A program made the translations under genes and the position numbers. From Iodobacter sp. BJB302 (lineage in GTDB: Bacteria > Pseudomonadota > Gammaproteobacteria > Burkholderiales > Chitinibacteraceae): a stretch of 64,000 bases of DNA. Numbering within the stretch: position 1 is the first letter of the stretch; every line of letters starts with the position of its first letter. This document shows positions 9,947 to 18,232 of this stretch, one piece after another. The stretch spans positions 26,954-90,953 of the forward strand of contig NZ_PDZG01000009.1 of assembly GCF_002735645.1 (NCBI RefSeq). Reading direction: 5' to 3'. Below the pieces are notes generated by a model that was not told the DNA's origin, made no database searches, and saw nothing but the letters and a program-made list of their open reading frames with translations.

Positions 9947-10645
9947 ATGAGCACAAAGCTCTTTCTCGCTGAAGACGACCTAATTCTCGCTGACGCTCTG
10001 AAAACCAGCCTGTCTCAGGCTGACTTTCAAGTTGATTGTGTTAACGATGGCGCTCTAGCCTTACAAATTTTACTGCACAATGACTACGAAGTTGTGGTGT
10101 TGGACGTTGGCCTGCCAAACATGGATGGCCTGCAAGTTTTAAAAAACGTCCGTCAGCATAAACCTTCCCTGCCTATCCTGATCCTGACGGCTCTTGATGG
10201 TCTGGAAGATCGCGTAGCCGGTTTAGATGCAGGTGCCGATGATTATCTGGCTAAGCCTTTCGAGTTCTCCGAACTTGAAGCGCGTTTGCGCGCCCTGCTT
10301 CGCCGCAGCAAAATCTTACCGCAGTCCGTGCAGCAACTGGGCAATCTGCGTTTGGATCGCGCTGGCCAGCGTGCATGGTGCAATGACACACCGCTCGATT
10401 TATCTGCGCGTGAACTCACCGTATTGGAAATCTTAATGTCCAATATTGATCGTGTGGTCACCAAAGAACAAATCGTAGGTGAGCTGGGCTCAGAAAATGC
10501 TGAAGTTGGCCTGAATGCCATCGAAGTTTACGTACACCGCCTCCGCAAAAAACTGGATCCTTGCGGTGTAGTGATCCGTACTATTCGTGGCCTTGGCTAT
10601 TTACTTGAGAAGCAACCTAGTCAAGCGCAGGATGTTGAGGGGTAA
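9947..10645 (+). CDS. OmpR/PhoB-family two-component response regulator
   Basis: The 232-residue product has a receiver domain with the acidic pair in LAEDDLILADAL, the phospho-acceptor Asp in VVLDVGLPNMDGL (residue 51), the conserved Lys in DDYLAKPFEFSELEARL, and a C-terminal winged-helix DNA-binding domain ending VIRTIRGLGYLLEK. It groups with QseB/PmrA/TctD-type regulators by overall look. The ATG at 9947 has an ACGAGG ribosome site; a longer open frame starts at 9866 but would add non-conserved residues before the beta1 strand. It overlaps the downstream kinase gene by 14 bp, so the two form one operon. Confidence 0.93.
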   Translation: MSTKLFLAEDDLILADALKTSLSQADFQVDCVNDGALALQILLHNDYEVVVLDVGLPNMDGLQVLKNVRQHKPSLPILILTALDGLEDRVAGLDAGADDYLAKPFEFSELEARLRALLRRSKILPQSVQQLGNLRLDRAGQRAWCNDTPLDLSARELTVLEILMSNIDRVVTKEQIVGELGSENAEVGLNAIEVYVHRLRKKLDPCGVVIRTIRGLGYLLEKQPSQAQDVEG

Positions 10646-12020
10646 ATTCTCAATCAAGCGTCAGCTCCTCCTGTGGTTACTCATACCGCAGGGGGTGCTT
10701 TGGCTTGCCGGTGCATTCTTAAGTTATAACGTAGCCCGGCATTATACCAATATGGCGATCGACGACAGCCTACTGCAAACAGCACGCTCGATTGGCCGGC
10801 AAATCAAGCCCCAGGACAATGGGCTGATTATTGATTTCCCCCATGCTCTGCAGCTTTTACTGGATGACGACTCAGACGAGCGCCTGTTTTATACGGTATC
10901 GCTCAATACAGGCGGCATTATCTTCAGTAATAGCGAGCTGCCCGCGCTGCAAAGCCATTTAAAGCCCGACAATCAAATTGTTTTTTATGATGCCCGCCTT
11001 CAAAATGAATCGCTGCGCATTGTTTCGCTCTATTTCCCGGTAGAAATTACCCAGCAAAAAAAGTGGATGCACGTACTGGTAGGCAAAAGCACCGAAGCAC
11101 GCAGCCAGCTTTCTAAAGAAATCCTGATTGCCATTGCCGCACCGCTGGCCCTCTTGATTTTTGCCATGAGTTTTCTGGTCTGGTGGGGCATAAACCGCGG
11201 CCTGCGCCCATTAGCCCGCCTGCAGCGCAGGGTTGAAGAACACTCAGGCCAAGACCCATCCCCTCTGCAGCTGGATAATGAACCTGAAGAAGTGGGCGCG
11301 CTCACTTCCGCACTTAATCAGCTTTTAAGCAGTACCAATGAAAGTGTGGCCCGGCAACGCCGCTTTATTGCCGATGCTGCGCATCAGCTCCGCACGCCTC
11401 TTGCCGGCTTAAAATCGCAAACCGAGCTGGCCATGCGCGAAACCACGCCAGAAGGGCTAAGCAACCGCCTGACCATGGTACACACCAGCGCCAACCGCAG
11501 CATTCACCTTGTTAATCAGCTACTTACCCTTGCCAGATCCGAGCCGGACAGCGCAAAAGGTATGCCGCGCGTCCCGCTGGATTTAGCCAAACTAATACGC
11601 GAGCTGACGGCAGAATGCGTGCCACGCGCCTTGGCTGCCGGCATGGATCTGGGCTGTGACACCGATGTATCCGAAGCGCCCATGCACGGCAACTCCGCCC
11701 TGCTGCGGGAGCTGTTTACCAATCTGATTGAAAACGCCATCAAATATATCCCGCGCGGCTGTAATATCACCGCTCGCCTGAGCATCGAAGGCGAGAATTA
11801 CGTGGTTGAAGTAGAAGACGATGGGGCCGGGATTCCAGATACCGATAAAGAGCGCGTATTCGAGCGCTTTTACCGCCGCGAGCAAACCGGTAACGGCTGT
11901 GGATTAGGGATGGCAATTGTCAAAGAAATCACCGAAAGGCATCGCGGCAGCATCCGCCTGCTTGATGCCAAGCCACACGGGCTGATTGTGCGCGTTCTGC
12001 TGCCGATTAAAGCTGAATAA
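10632..12020 (+). CDS. Two-component sensor histidine kinase
   Basis: About 462 residues. An N-terminal helix (LLLWLLIPQGVLWLAGAFLSY) and a second near residues 165-190 (AIAAPLALLIFAMSFLVWW) bracket a periplasmic sensor of about 130 residues of the 2CSK_N (TctE-like) type. Then come a HAMP-like linker, the H-box IADAAHQLRTPLAGLKSQ, the N-box LFTNLIENAIKYIPRG, the G1 box DDGAGIPD and the G2 box GCGLGMAIVKEI. It pairs with the regulator gene it overlaps. The start at 10632 (MLRGKFSIKRQ) is chosen because it begins just before the membrane helix; a GTG at 10587 is possible. The signal sensed is unknown. Confidence 0.9.
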   Translation: MLRGKFSIKRQLLLWLLIPQGVLWLAGAFLSYNVARHYTNMAIDDSLLQTARSIGRQIKPQDNGLIIDFPHALQLLLDDDSDERLFYTVSLNTGGIIFSNSELPALQSHLKPDNQIVFYDARLQNESLRIVSLYFPVEITQQKKWMHVLVGKSTEARSQLSKEILIAIAAPLALLIFAMSFLVWWGINRGLRPLARLQRRVEEHSGQDPSPLQLDNEPEEVGALTSALNQLLSSTNESVARQRRFIADAAHQLRTPLAGLKSQTELAMRETTPEGLSNRLTMVHTSANRSIHLVNQLLTLARSEPDSAKGMPRVPLDLAKLIRELTAECVPRALAAGMDLGCDTDVSEAPMHGNSALLRELFTNLIENAIKYIPRGCNITARLSIEGENYVVEVEDDGAGIPDTDKERVFERFYRREQTGNGCGLGMAIVKEITERHRGSIRLLDAKPHGLIVRVLLPIKAE

Positions 12021-12071
12021 ACCCTCGCTCTCAGCACATTGCTTTATTCGCATTAAGCTCAGCCAGTGACA

Positions 12072-12992
12072 TCAGCGCCTTCTCAGCCAGACAATCCTTG
12101 GAATCTGATCGCCCTTGCGCTCCAGCAACGCCTGAAAGCTCATATTAACCCGGCCAAAATGCGCGTCCACTTCGCTGATGAAATAACGGCTTTCTATGGA
12201 TACGCCATCCAGTGATACGGTAGCTTGCAGGGTCTGGGGCAAGGCCAGTTTAAATTCTTCAATATTTTTAAAATACTTGCCTGAGCGTTTGGCCACAACA
12301 CCTTGCGCGGCAGACACTGACAGGCCCGGAATAATCGCCGCCAATACTTCCGGCCCGGCAAAATTAACATTCACGGGCGTTGCCTGCGGTAAAACACTGA
12401 TTAAGGGCTCCAGCCTGGCGATCACTTCGGGCGTGAAGCCGCGAATACGGGACAAGCCCTGAATATCCAGCAAAGCGCGGTTAGCTGCGCGGTAGGGTTC
12501 GCCCATCGCCAGATATTCAACATCTTCTGCCCCTCCCGGATAGCGGGTCAGATTATCTGCATCCAGCCAGTCGACCAGCGCATTAGCGATATCAGGCGGC
12601 AGGCCCAGCGTTTGTACAAGACGTTGAAAAGCCGCGAATGCGGACTCATTCAATACCCCGTTTTGCACTACATTGTTTAAATTAAAACGCCCCTGCTGCT
12701 CTAATAAACGCCCGCCTACCCGGCCTGTTTCAACCGGAATCGCCGGAATCGGAATATTCCATGGCTCAAGCTGATGATCAATCTGATTATTGCGGGCGTC
12801 ATCCCTTAGGGTGAGCCTTGCCAGGTTAATGGAAGCGCGGGCTATGCCGCGTGCCTCGGCCAGATCAAACTGATTTTCCAGTTGCCGGAACCACAGCTGC
12901 TGGCGCCAGGCAATGGCCACCGCTAGGGTGGTCACCAGCGCAGCAGTCAGCACGGCGGTAATGATGGCAACGCCTTGTTGTTTGCGCATCAT
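12072..12992 (-). CDS. gspK: Type II secretion minor pseudopilin GspK
   Basis: The 306-residue protein has a prepilin-like N-terminus (KQQGVAIITAVLTAALVTTLAVAIAW), with Gly before a hydrophobic helix; as is usual in GspK the residue at +5 is not Glu. The large periplasmic domain contains the T2SSK features LVDWLDADNLTRYPGGAEDVEY and an internal helix-hairpin-helix-like segment. GspK caps the pseudopilus tip with GspI and GspJ. It is the last gene of the gspFGHIJK operon, overlapping gspJ by 4 bp, and converges on the kinase gene. Confidence 0.9.
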   Translation of the reverse strand: MMRKQQGVAIITAVLTAALVTTLAVAIAWRQQLWFRQLENQFDLAEARGIARASINLARLTLRDDARNNQIDHQLEPWNIPIPAIPVETGRVGGRLLEQQGRFNLNNVVQNGVLNESAFAAFQRLVQTLGLPPDIANALVDWLDADNLTRYPGGAEDVEYLAMGEPYRAANRALLDIQGLSRIRGFTPEVIARLEPLISVLPQATPVNVNFAGPEVLAAIIPGLSVSAAQGVVAKRSGKYFKNIEEFKLALPQTLQATVSLDGVSIESRYFISEVDAHFGRVNMSFQALLERKGDQIPRIVWLRRR

Positions 12993-13588
12993 GGCAGGGT
13001 GTATATCCTTTCTACGGTGGTGTCATCGGCGAGCGTCAGCTTAATTTTCACACCCCGTGGCGGCACTTTACTATTGCCTGCGGGCGGCCAGCTGGGCTTC
13101 CACTGGCTGGAGGCATCTAAAAAATTCACTTCAAACCCGCGGATATTTTCCAGCAAGGTGTGCACCTGCGGCTCTTCACGCGGCCCCAAATCAAGCGCAT
13201 TCCACAGCAGCAGCTCTAAGCGGCCATTATTCAAACGATAGGCTACATGAAAAGCATCCCGGTTGCGATCCAGGCGAATCAGTTCCAGTGGCTGATCATC
13301 TTTACGCTCCGGTTTATTCGTGCCACGCATTGCAGCCTGCTCTACCCCGCCCTGATCCCGCCAGGGGCGATCCACCGCCTGGCTGACATCCTCTTCCATG
13401 CGATCAAACACCAAAGATAAATCGCGCCAGCGCTTTGCCTCGGCATCCAGAGCAGAACGCGTTTGCGCCACCGATTCCAGGCCTTTATATGAAATCAAAG
13501 TCACCACGCTAAATACCGCCAGCGCGATTAAGATTTCCAGCAGGGTAAAGCCTGCATGCCTGGGTTTAAACACCTTAATGGGGAACAT
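12989..13588 (-). CDS. gspJ: Type II secretion minor pseudopilin GspJ
   Basis: About 199 residues. The prepilin cleavage region is RHAGFTLLEILIALAVFSVV, with Gly at -1, Phe at +1 and Glu at +5, followed by the ISYKGLESVAQTRSAL stretch that is typical of GspJ. The C-terminal part is the T2SSJ domain, ending in the short tail ERIYTLP. The start was set at the ATG of MFPIKVFKPRH; a TTG two codons upstream is less likely. Overlap of 14 bp with gspI and 4 bp with gspK indicates coupled translation. Confidence 0.9.
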   Translation of the reverse strand: MFPIKVFKPRHAGFTLLEILIALAVFSVVTLISYKGLESVAQTRSALDAEAKRWRDLSLVFDRMEEDVSQAVDRPWRDQGGVEQAAMRGTNKPERKDDQPLELIRLDRNRDAFHVAYRLNNGRLELLLWNALDLGPREEPQVHTLLENIRGFEVNFLDASSQWKPSWPPAGNSKVPPRGVKIKLTLADDTTVERIYTLP

Positions 13589-13946
13589 GAGCAAGATAAC
13601 TTACCAGAGTCGCTGCCGCGTGCTGATCATCACCGGCAGAAAATACTTTTATTTCGATGCGCCGAAAGCTGCGGTTAGGGGATCCGCCAGTTTCTACGCG
13701 CCAGACAAAATCCATGCCCGCTTGTGATTCTTTACCCTCAGTTGAGCCAATATCGGGCCATGCGCCCAAGGCAGCCAGCTCGTTTAAGCGGTTTTGTGCC
13801 ACCCAGCCTGCTGCCGTGCGGCTTTTCAGCTCTATCGCATTATTAGTGCTTGCCAGGGTTGCTTTCATCGCGGCCCCCATGGCAATGGCTATCACGGCCA
13901 GTGCAACCAGCACTTCAATCAGGGTAAAACCTGCATCTTTACGCAT
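13575..13946 (-). CDS. gspI: Type II secretion minor pseudopilin GspI
   Basis: About 123 residues. MRKDAGFTLIEVLVALAVIA is a clean type IV prepilin leader: short positive leader, Gly before Phe, Glu at +5. The remainder fits the T2SSI domain (WVAQNRLNELAALGAWPDIG). The start at 13946 was preferred because it gives the standard short leader; an upstream in-frame start would add 15 residues overlapping gspH. Together with GspJ and GspK it forms the pseudopilus tip that initiates pseudopilus assembly. Confidence 0.9.
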   Translation of the reverse strand: MRKDAGFTLIEVLVALAVIAIAMGAAMKATLASTNNAIELKSRTAAGWVAQNRLNELAALGAWPDIGSTEGKESQAGMDFVWRVETGGSPNRSFRRIEIKVFSAGDDQHAAATLVSYLAHVPH

Positions 13947-14445
13947 GAGGCAAGGCCGCAGGCGCCGAGGCATCCGGCTGGTGAACTTCAACCCGCCCCA
14001 TCACATCTCCCTGCAATTCCAAGCGGCTGTTATTTAAGCGCAGCTGCAAGCGAAAAGGGGCATTCACACCCGAAGGCTCAAACACCAGACGTTCTCCCAA
14101 GCGCTGCTCACGCAAATTAACAGCAAACCCTTCCACCCTGACTTCTTCTAAAACATGCGGATTAAGCAAATCATGCGTGGCAATCGATTGCCAGTTATTT
14201 TGAGCATCTTGCAACCAGAACTGATACCCAAAACCATCCGATGACCATGCAATGGCCTGCCCGCTGGTAATGGCCTCATCCCGGGCGGATTCAAATAACG
14301 AAGCCAGGCGGCTGGCCTCGCGCTCCACCCTTTGCCCGTCTGATAAATCCAGACGCACCACGGCCAAACCCATAATGATGCCGATAATACTAAGCACCAC
14401 AAGGATTTCGATCAGGGTAAAGCCACGCTGAACCATCGCTTTCAT
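13939..14445 (-). CDS. gspH: Type II secretion minor pseudopilin GspH
   Basis: About 168 residues. The prepilin leader ends in MVQRGFTLIEILVVLSIIGI with the processing Gly, Phe +1 and Glu +5. The GspH/FimT-type globular domain follows (REASRLASLFESARDEAITS). It should link the GspG major pseudopilin to the tip complex. The start could be the ATG at 14445 or the internal ATG nine bases later; a TTG start further out is unlikely. The 3' end overlaps gspI by 8 bp. Confidence 0.88.
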   Translation of the reverse strand: MKAMVQRGFTLIEILVVLSIIGIIMGLAVVRLDLSDGQRVEREASRLASLFESARDEAITSGQAIAWSSDGFGYQFWLQDAQNNWQSIATHDLLNPHVLEEVRVEGFAVNLREQRLGERLVFEPSGVNAPFRLQLRLNNSRLELQGDVMGRVEVHQPDASAPAALPHA

Positions 14446-14482
14446 CGCCCAGCACAAGCCATGATCTGTTGCTTAAAGAGCA

Positions 14483-14908
14483 TCAGTTATCCCAGGAGCC
14501 AATATCAGCGTCCGTACCTTCACCACCCTGCTGGCCATCAGCACCGTAGCTCATCACATCAATTTCACCCTTAATGCCCGGGCTGAGGTAAAGATAATCA
14601 CCCCCCCATGGGTCTTTAGGCAGCTTTTCCAGGTAACCACCGGTTTTCCAGTTGTTTGGCACAGGAGCAGCACTTGGCTTTTCTACCAGCGCTTTTAAGC
14701 CCTGCTCGGTACTTGGGTAACGGCCGTTATCCAGCTTATAAAGTTTGAGCGCCTGGACCACAGAACGGATATCTTGTTTAGCGGCCACAACGCGCGCTTC
14801 ATTCGGGCGATTCATAATCTTAGGCACTACTAAAGCACCCAAAATTGCCAGAATGGTAATCACCACCAAAATTTCAATCAGCGTAAAACCGCCTTGCCTG
14901 CGTTTCAT
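14483..14908 (-). CDS. gspG: Type II secretion major pseudopilin GspG
   Basis: The 141-residue product has the canonical leader MKRRQGGFTLIEILVVITIL, processed before Phe, and the highly conserved GspG core: RSVVQALKLYKLDNGRYPST, then EQGLKALVEKP, then LPKDPWGGDYLYLSPG, ending in the acidic calcium-binding tail (GGEGTDADIGSWDN). GspG is the main subunit of the pseudopilus piston. It sits between gspF and gspH with its own GGGGAGT ribosome site. This is one of the most confidently identified genes in the window. Confidence 0.97.
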   Translation of the reverse strand: MKRRQGGFTLIEILVVITILAILGALVVPKIMNRPNEARVVAAKQDIRSVVQALKLYKLDNGRYPSTEQGLKALVEKPSAAPVPNNWKTGGYLEKLPKDPWGGDYLYLSPGIKGEIDVMSYGADGQQGGEGTDADIGSWDN

Positions 14909-14958
14909 TTCATACTCCCCTTTATGAAAGCCATTACGATTTGTTCGTATTCGGCTTT

Positions 14959-16155
14959 TTATTTAACCAATTGATTCATTTCAAAAACTGGCAATAGAAT
15001 CGCCAATACAATCACAAGCACCACGCCGCCCATTAACAAGACCATCAGCGGGCCAAGCAGCCCGGTAAAAGTAGAAACGCGATTTTCTAATTCTTGCGTT
15101 TGCTGTGCAGCAGCTTTTTCCAGCATATGTTCAAGGCGCCCCGTTGCCTCACCGCTGCCGATCAGATGGATCAGCACGGGCGGAAACATTTTGCTTACCG
15201 CCAGCGCACGCGACAAGGTCATCCCTTCACGCACCTGCCTCGCGGCTTCAGCCACCGCATCGCGCAGGGGCAAGCTGCCCAGCACACCACTCACGGCCTG
15301 CAAAGCATTCAGAAGCGGCACGCCGCTCCCCACCAGAATCGCCAGAGTAGACGCCAGCTGAGCGGTATTTGCGGTGCGCTCAAAGCGCCCGATCAGGGGA
15401 AGCTTTAAACGCCATGCATCAAACTGCCGTCTTACCGCTTGTTTTTTAAGGGCATGCCAGCCTGCTGCCGAGGCAATTGCCAGCAGCACAAAGAAAATCA
15501 GCCCCCAATCGCGCACAAACTGGCTGGCCCAAAGCAAAAGACGAGTAAGCAGCGGCAGCGTTTGCTTGGCACTCTGAAACACCGTCACCATCTGCGGCAC
15601 AACCCAGGTCAAAAGCCCGACAATCACCAGGGCAGAAACAAACATCACTACAGCGGGGTAAATAAAGGCCAGCCCGACTTTAGAGGCCAGAGACGCACGG
15701 GATTCAAGATAATCGGCCAGGCGCTGCATCACCGCAGCCGCTTTGCCTGATTCCTCTCCCGCACTGACAATCGTCCGGTAAAGCTCCGGGAAAACACGAG
15801 GATGGCGTGTAAGCGCCTGAGAAAGCGAGGAGCCAGCCAGAATCTCGCTGCGCAGCGCAGCAACCAGCTGCTTTTCGCGCTCGACTTCGCTTTGCTCAAT
15901 CAAAACAGAGAGCGCCTGCTCAATAGGCAAGCCCGCATCTAGCAAGGTGGCCAGCTGGCGCGTGAGCAAGGAGAGCTTTGCCGTGCCTAAGCTGCGCTCA
16001 CCTTTTGCTCCGGCAGAGGCGATTTCTTCCAGCTCGGAAACCCACAAGCCCTGCTGACGCAACAAACCCTTGGCTAAACGCGACGTTTCCGCCTCGATAA
16101 CGCCACGCGCAGCTTTCCCGCCCTCGTTCACAGCACGGTAGCGAAAAGCGGTCAT
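14959..16155 (-). CDS. gspF: Type II secretion inner-membrane platform protein GspF
   Basis: About 398 residues starting MTAFRYRAVNEGGKAARGVI. It has two T2SSF domains (about residues 60-180 and 265-385), with the conserved GLPIEQALSVL and SGVPLLNALQAVSG repeats and three transmembrane helices near residues 160-190, 215-235 and 365-390. GspF couples the GspE ATPase to pseudopilus assembly. The gspL, gspM, gspN, gspC, gspD and gspE genes are not in this window, so the T2SS genes must be split over at least two loci. An earlier in-frame start (16188) would add 11 poorly conserved residues. Confidence 0.93.
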   Translation of the reverse strand: MTAFRYRAVNEGGKAARGVIEAETSRLAKGLLRQQGLWVSELEEIASAGAKGERSLGTAKLSLLTRQLATLLDAGLPIEQALSVLIEQSEVEREKQLVAALRSEILAGSSLSQALTRHPRVFPELYRTIVSAGEESGKAAAVMQRLADYLESRASLASKVGLAFIYPAVVMFVSALVIVGLLTWVVPQMVTVFQSAKQTLPLLTRLLLWASQFVRDWGLIFFVLLAIASAAGWHALKKQAVRRQFDAWRLKLPLIGRFERTANTAQLASTLAILVGSGVPLLNALQAVSGVLGSLPLRDAVAEAARQVREGMTLSRALAVSKMFPPVLIHLIGSGEATGRLEHMLEKAAAQQTQELENRVSTFTGLLGPLMVLLMGGVVLVIVLAILLPVFEMNQLVK

Positions 16156-16251
16156 ACGGAAATACCAGAGAGATAAAGTACCCAACAAATTATCATTTTT
16201 ATTATTTTGTTCAGCAGTGGTTAATTAGACTAAAGATTTTATAATTCATAC

Positions 16252-16292
16252 AAAAGCCGCCCCCGATTTTATACAATAAATCAAAGGCGGCC
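16252..16292 (-). terminator. Probable terminator of purU
   Basis: On the minus strand GCCGCC and GGCGGC arms enclose an inner ATTTAT/ATAAAT-type pairing, followed by CTTTTG. It lies directly after the purU stop and upstream of gspF, whose transcription it would insulate. Confidence 0.6.
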
Positions 16293-16310
16293 CTCATTCT
16301 CTTTAAATAT

Positions 16311-17162
16311 TTAAGAGAAAATCACCGTTTTCTTTGCATAAACCAGAATCCGGTTTTCAAGATGGGCCCGTACCGCACGTGAAAGCACCATTCTTTCTAA
16401 ATCACGGCCTTTCTGAATCAGCATATCTATATCGTCACGGTGCGAAATACGCATGACATCCTGTTCGATAATCGGACCATCGTCCAATACCTCGGTGACG
16501 TAGTGGCTGGTTGCACCAATAAGCTTGACCCCACGGGCGAATGCACGGTGATAAGGCTTTGCCCCTTCAAATGCCGGTAAAAATGAATGGTGAATATTAA
16601 TGACACGCTGCGGATAAGACGCAGTAAATTCGTGACTTAATACCTGCATATACCGGGCAAGCACAATTAAATCAATCTGACTGGCTTCGAGCAATGCACG
16701 CTGGGCCTGTTCTGATTCGGCTTTATTGTCTTTAGTTACGGTAATCACATGATAAGGAATGCCATAGTAATCCGCCAGACCACGGCAATCTTCATGATTA
16801 GAAATAATCAGCGGAATATCACAGCGCAATTCGCCGCTTTTATGCCGGTGCAATAAATCAACCAGACAATGGTCATACTTAGAAACAAAAATAGCCACTT
16901 TGGGGCGGCGGGCAGATAAGGCCACCGACCATGTCATCTGGAAGCGATCCGCGATAGGCTGAAAAGCCGCGGCGAATGCGCTCATATCCAATGAAAAGTC
17001 GGTGACATCCCACTCTACCCGCATCAGGAAGAGATTTTCTGTCTCGTCCTGATGCTGATCAGCGTGAACAATATTGGCATTATAGGTATACAGAAAATTG
17101 GCAATCGCAGCAGATAAACCTTTTCGATCCGGACAACTAATCAGTAGTGTTGCGGTATTCAT
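16311..17162 (-). CDS. purU: Formyltetrahydrofolate deformylase
   Basis: This 283-residue enzyme hydrolyses 10-formyltetrahydrofolate to formate and tetrahydrofolate, balancing one-carbon pools and feeding PurT with formate. An N-terminal ACT domain (ATLLISCPDRKGLSAAIANFLY) precedes the formyl-transferase catalytic domain, where VINIHHSFLPAFEGAKPYHRAF carries the catalytic Asn-His region and IGATSHYVTEVLDDGPIIEQD the catalytic Asp. Length and domain order match PurU from other proteobacteria. It stands alone between a small unknown gene and the gsp operon. Confidence 0.95.
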   Translation of the reverse strand: MNTATLLISCPDRKGLSAAIANFLYTYNANIVHADQHQDETENLFLMRVEWDVTDFSLDMSAFAAAFQPIADRFQMTWSVALSARRPKVAIFVSKYDHCLVDLLHRHKSGELRCDIPLIISNHEDCRGLADYYGIPYHVITVTKDNKAESEQAQRALLEASQIDLIVLARYMQVLSHEFTASYPQRVINIHHSFLPAFEGAKPYHRAFARGVKLIGATSHYVTEVLDDGPIIEQDVMRISHRDDIDMLIQKGRDLERMVLSRAVRAHLENRILVYAKKTVIFS

Positions 17163-17244
17163 TCAGTGACTCTAGTAAAATCTATTCCTAATTCTAACAG
17201 CAACACCCGCCTTAAGGCATTAGTCCAGCCATGGCAAAATATGC

Positions 17245-17607
17245 TCAATGATGATTCTGCTCAGAGAGCCGGTCTTTTTGTTTCTGACGGCACAGCTCAA
17301 CCATGCGCTCTCCATCTGTTAACAACTGCTCAAACGGGGTGCTGAAACGGTGTTTAGGTATTTTTGCCCGCCAGACATAGCCTTCTTCAGGCACGTCCAG
17401 CAGATCCACCGGATAATTAAACATGGCAGCATAAATTGCAGAACCCACACCAGAAATGCGTGCGGGGTTGAAAGATCGGCCATCTGGCCCCATCATCTCG
17501 TGATCGAGAGACCTTAATGTAACGGCAATGGTTTCTTCAGGAGACAACTGATCCTGTAAGGCCACACGTACAGCAGCAAGTAAAATTTCTTTTTGAATCA
17601 AGTCCAT
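17245..17607 (-). CDS. Small conserved-looking hypothetical protein
   Basis: A soluble protein of 120 residues starting MDLIQKEILLAAVRVAL, preceded by GGGGGAG. It has no signal peptide or membrane segment. Features are a helical N-terminus, a Gly/Pro-rich middle (GPDGRSFNPARISGVGSAIY) and a charged C-terminal helix (ELCRQKQKDRLSEQN). I do not recognise the family. A GTG one codon upstream is an alternative start. It lies between purU and the divergent trmL and is a real coding region by its length and codon pattern; no function is proposed. Confidence 0.6.
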   Translation of the reverse strand: MDLIQKEILLAAVRVALQDQLSPEETIAVTLRSLDHEMMGPDGRSFNPARISGVGSAIYAAMFNYPVDLLDVPEEGYVWRAKIPKHRFSTPFEQLLTDGERMVELCRQKQKDRLSEQNHH

Positions 17608-17697
17608 CACTCCCCCAAAATATTTACTATGTTGTTTTATTCTGGGTTTCTATCTGTTTAATACAAGGCGTTTCGCCTGCCACCTGTCAGCCCACAT

Positions 17698-18162
17698 ATG
17701 TTCCATATCGTCTTATTTCAGCCTGAAATCCCGCCTAACACAGGCAATGTTATCCGCCTCGCCGCCAATACGGGCTGCAGCCTGCATTTAGTCAAGCCAC
17801 TGGGCTTTGAACTGGATGATAAGCGCATGCGTCGCGCCGGACTGGATTACCACGAGTTTTCCAGTATGCAGATCCACGAATCATGGGCAGATTGCCAGCA
17901 ATCTTTAGCTGGCCATCGTTTTTTTGCCATGACTACAAAAGGATCGGCACGGCACGACCGCATTATCTACGAGAAAGGTGACGTTTTTGTGTTCGGCCCG
18001 GAAACACGAGGCCTGCCAGAGGAAATTCGCGCAGAATTTGCAGCAGACCGCCGCATTCGCCTGCCAATGATGCCGGATAATCGCAGCTTAAATTTATCCA
18101 ACGCAGTGGCCATCACAGTATTTGAAGCATGGCGGCAAATGGATTTTGCCGGGGCAAGTTAA
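17698..18162 (+). CDS. trmL: tRNA (cytidine(34)-2'-O)-methyltransferase
   Basis: The 154-residue SPOUT-family enzyme methylates the ribose of the wobble base of tRNA-Leu isoacceptors using S-adenosylmethionine. Visible motifs are PEIPPNTGNVIRLAANTG at the N-terminus, FVFGPETRGLPEEI, and the knot-forming MMPDNRSLNLSNAVAITVFE near the C-terminus. The short length is right for TrmL/YibK (only the SPOUT domain). The plus-strand gene ends at a strong bidirectional terminator shared with the opp operon. Confidence 0.95.
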   Translation: MFHIVLFQPEIPPNTGNVIRLAANTGCSLHLVKPLGFELDDKRMRRAGLDYHEFSSMQIHESWADCQQSLAGHRFFAMTTKGSARHDRIIYEKGDVFVFGPETRGLPEEIRAEFAADRRIRLPMMPDNRSLNLSNAVAITVFEAWRQMDFAGAS

Positions 18163-18175
18163 AAACTTCATCTCT

Positions 18176-18222
18176 AAAAAAAAGCAGCGCAGAAGAATAA
18201 ATCTTCTGCGCTGCTTTTTTTT
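18176..18222. terminator. Bidirectional terminator between trmL and oppF
   Basis: A stem of at least 16 bp (A-run, gcagcgcagaag, loop aataaat, cttctgcgctgc, T-run) lies between two converging genes. A-tract and T-tract on either side make it functional in both directions. Confidence 0.93.
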
Positions 18223-18232
18223 CAGCTGAGCA

